NCBI GenBank assembly: GCA_040394735.1
Contig: JBEBRR010000012.1
Span: 1 to 64,000, forward strand
Reading direction: 5' to 3'
Origin: Leadbetterella byssophila_A
GTDB lineage: Bacteria > Bacteroidota > Bacteroidia > Cytophagales > Spirosomataceae
DNA: 64,000 nt
This document shows, in pieces, positions 62,183 to 64,000 of this stretch. The position numbers and the translations under genes were made by a program. The notes beneath the pieces were generated by a model. That model did not search any database and was not told where the DNA came from. It saw nothing but the letters and a program-made list of their open reading frames with translations. Numbering within the stretch: the stretch's first letter is position 1; each line of letters begins with the position of its first letter.

Positions 62183-62743
62183 TTAATTGGCGGTCGTAGT
62201 ATCCACAATGGTGCGTATCGAATCCACCACCACCGTGCCTCTTGACCTCCTGAGGGTGTATTTCGAGAAATCCTGTTCGGCGTCCATCCCTCCCAGAGCC
62301 GTGAAATTTTCTTTGGGGGTTTTAATGACCACTTTTTTCTCAGAATAGATCTTGCGGGTATTGGGGTTCCAGAAGAGTTCTTCGGTAGCGAGCGACTGAT
62401 TCTCACGGGTATTGTTAATCAACACGTTCCCCTGCATCTGGTAAATGTTTTCTCCCTTCCGGTAACGGGCCGAGTCGCCCCGTAAACGCGAATATTCCAC
62501 CCCGTTTTTGTCAATAAAAGTAATATACACGGTTTTGGGATAAAATTCTTCACCACTGGCATATCTCAACTGTTTTGCGGTAGTCATTTTAATCCGCGCA
62601 TACCCGGAGTCGCTGTGCAGTACATTGATATTTTCAGCTTCAAGTACAGGCCCGAGATAATCTATTTTCCCCTTCAGATCATCGGTTTTCTCCTGGCAGG
62701 AGAAAGCAAGTACAGAAACCAACACCGTCCAAAACTTTTTCAT
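62183..62743 (-). CDS. lptC: LPS export protein LptC
   Basis: 186 residues. Lipoprotein-like signal with LAFSC (Cys16). The beta-jellyroll core fits Bacteroidota LptC: YARIKMTTAKQLRYASGEEF, VYITFIDKNGVEYSRLRGD, NIYQMQGNVLINNTRENQ and LFWNPNTRKIYSEKKVVIKT. It links the LptBFG transporter to LptA in lipopolysaccharide transport. It is followed, convergently, by the cytochrome c gene. Confidence 0.92.
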   Translation of the reverse strand: MKKFWTVLVSVLAFSCQEKTDDLKGKIDYLGPVLEAENINVLHSDSGYARIKMTTAKQLRYASGEEFYPKTVYITFIDKNGVEYSRLRGDSARYRKGENIYQMQGNVLINNTRENQSLATEELFWNPNTRKIYSEKKVVIKTPKENFTALGGMDAEQDFSKYTLRRSRGTVVVDSIRTIVDTTTAN

Positions 62744-62744
62744 G

Positions 62745-62800
62745 GGTGTACATTAGTTCCGGGTTCCAAGTAAATAAGTTCCGAGTAGTGAGTTCTGGCT
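62745..62800 (-). repeat. CGGAACT-type repeat before lptC
   Basis: On the minus strand ACTCGGAACT, TTGGAACCCGGAACT and AATGTAC occur in order, directly before the lptC ATG. The arrangement matches the one before the lasso precursor. Confidence 0.55.
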
Positions 62801-62802
62801 GA

Positions 62803-64000
62803 TTACTGAATTCTCGGTCTGTGGAACCAGTCTCTCATCAGGGAGAAGCTCACAGAGATCCGGGCATAATTTTCCTTCACCAGGTTATTGGCCAGCGTAC
62901 CCCGGCTTCCCACCGCCAGCGCCCAGTCCAGATAACTGCCGCCTTTGCCCAGCGGCATCGACATCCCGAAAGACACGCTGTTGTCTTTAATCTGGACACC
63001 GTTCATATAATAAGGGGTGGTAACCGATTTAAACCCGGCCCGGTAAAACACCTGGTTAAAATAAGCCGCAGAGTTCACATTCGGAATCCACTCAATCCCC
63101 AGGTTCATTTCCCTGCTGTTCCGGAGGGTTTGCGCAGCACGGGTGTCGAAAGGCCGGCTGATGCCTTCCCAGTCTGTAAAGCCGTATTCAGCCGCAAAGA
63201 TCCAGTTATAGGTCTTTTCCAGGCTGACACCCAGCTTATAACGTGCCGGAATACCGGCGCTGAAATCCTGTATGGCCAGTGTATCCGGGCTTCCTGTGGG
63301 AGCTATCCCGTTAGCACCTTCCAGAAGCAGCTGATGAACATTCAGGTATTCTCCTTTCAGGTCAGTGCCTAACTGGTAGGTAGCGCCAATATTGGCTTTC
63401 CATTTCCTGTTCAGCTTTTGCTGGTAGGCAATTCCCCCTTTCAGTGAAGCTCCTTTCAGGCTGCTCCGCCCGGTATAGCGGTTATACTGACTGGTGGAAG
63501 TAATGAACATGCTGGTAGTATCTCTCACCACATTTCCGAAGAAATACTGCGCTTCCACCCCTGCGTACAGTCCGCGGGTAATATTGAATGAATTGGTCAG
63601 TCCCACTTTGGATAATCCGCCGTAATCAGCAAACGTATAGCTGCTGATAGAAGAAGACCCGGAAAAAGATTTACGGATAAAATTCTCATTGTCTACTATA
63701 CTGTAGGGACGAAAGCTCACCCCCACAGTCCACTGTCTTAACACCGGGAAGGCCATGGAAAGGTTGGACAGGTTCATGCCGAAATCCTGACCCAGGGTAT
63801 TTCCCTGCTCCTGGTTCCTGAAATAACCGCTCCCTCCTACATTAAAAGCCACATATTTCAGACCGTTCACCACCCGGTCTTTCGCCAGCAGCGCCGGGTT
63901 TAACCCGTTAACATAAAAGGTATTACCGAAAGACACCCCGGTTCCGCCCATCATATCCTGCACGGCGGTGGTTTCATCGGTCAGCTCGCCGAACCCGATC
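62803..64000 (-). CDS. Outer-membrane beta-barrel protein, N-terminus beyond window
   Basis: The frame is open to the right edge, so the N-terminus is missing; at least 398 codons are visible. IGFGELTDETTAVQDMMGGT and GNTFYVNGLNPALLAKD resemble the opening of Bacteroidota long-chain-fatty-acid-transporter-like or PorV-like barrels. Later strands are short and aromatic (WTVGVSFRPYSIVDN, NWIFAAEYGFTDWEG, QVFYRAGFKSV). It lies just upstream of lptC on the same strand. Exact family not assigned. Confidence 0.8.
   Translation of the reverse strand, partial: IGFGELTDETTAVQDMMGGTGVSFGNTFYVNGLNPALLAKDRVVNGLKYVAFNVGGSGYFRNQEQGNTLGQDFGMNLSNLSMAFPVLRQWTVGVSFRPYSIVDNENFIRKSFSGSSSISSYTFADYGGLSKVGLTNSFNITRGLYAGVEAQYFFGNVVRDTTSMFITSTSQYNRYTGRSSLKGASLKGGIAYQQKLNRKWKANIGATYQLGTDLKGEYLNVHQLLLEGANGIAPTGSPDTLAIQDFSAGIPARYKLGVSLEKTYNWIFAAEYGFTDWEGISRPFDTRAAQTLRNSREMNLGIEWIPNVNSAAYFNQVFYRAGFKSVTTPYYMNGVQIKDNSVSFGMSMPLGKGGSYLDWALAVGSRGTLANNLVKENYARISVSFSLMRDWFHRPRIQ

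Overview
The window reads as a chromosomal segment of a free-living member of the Bacteroidota, probably a Sphingobacteriales, Chitinophagales or Cytophagales type with roughly 50% GC. The reasons are -7 promoter boxes of the form TAnnTTTG in front of many genes, few Shine-Dalgarno sites, a type IX secretion C-terminal sorting domain, and Bacteroidota signature genes: PafA-type alkaline phosphatase, DUF4403 lipoprotein, OstA-like protein, DUF349 protein, carboxynorspermidine decarboxylase and CshA-like repeat adhesins. No phage, insertion sequence, CRISPR array or origin was seen. One tRNA gene (Thr, UGU) is present.

Layout. 1-2.7 kb: N-terminal 898 codons of a giant repeat adhesin running off the left edge, with exact 342-bp tandem repeats. 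3-20.7 kb: mostly housekeeping (thiL, pyruvate dehydrogenase E1 beta, M20 amidohydrolase, nth, nspC, antiporter, nagA, ribE, PASTA protein, rhodanese, rpmB, dtd, mgtE), plus a candidate small RNA at 4.50-4.61 kb. 20.7-33.2 kb: secreted catabolic enzymes (GH92, esterase, S9 peptidase, PafA phosphatase, GH2) and an AT-rich orphan lipoprotein. 33.2-41.4 kb: a compact five-gene operon (permease, glutamine-synthetase-like ligase, iron alcohol dehydrogenase, glutamine-amidotransferase-like hydrolase, aldehyde dehydrogenase), flanked by an Ldh2-type dehydrogenase and a threonine-aldolase-like enzyme. This gene set fits a gamma-glutamylated amino-alcohol (ethanolamine-like) degradation route ending in glycine. 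41.6-44.5 kb: tRNA-Thr, DUF349 protein, pdxH. 44.5-50.9 kb: a lasso-peptide locus. 50.9-55.7 kb: a cluster of two response regulators and two histidine kinases. 55.8-64 kb: OstA-like protein, tilS, recN, a small lipoprotein, SCO1, cytochrome c, lptC and a partial outer-membrane protein.

The most interesting part is the lasso-peptide locus. A 40-codon gene at 48953-49075 (minus) carries a textbook lasso leader (Tyr at -17, Pro at -14, Thr at -2) and a 15-residue core with Asp at position 7. Nineteen bases downstream lies a full-length AsnB-like lasso cyclase (47116-48933). About 1.6 kb further on is a second, shorter cyclase-like protein (44518-45462). It keeps the N-terminal and C-terminal parts but lacks the whole ATP-pyrophosphatase centre. 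No leader peptidase, leader-binding protein or transporter gene is in the window, so the locus is either split across the genome or works in an unusual way.

A second pattern spans the window: short palindromic repeats built on AGTGAAAAGT or GTGAACAACTAAC sit at the 3' ends of genes, often supplying the last codons and the stop. A different CGGAACT-rich repeat sits directly before the start codons of lptC and the lasso precursor.
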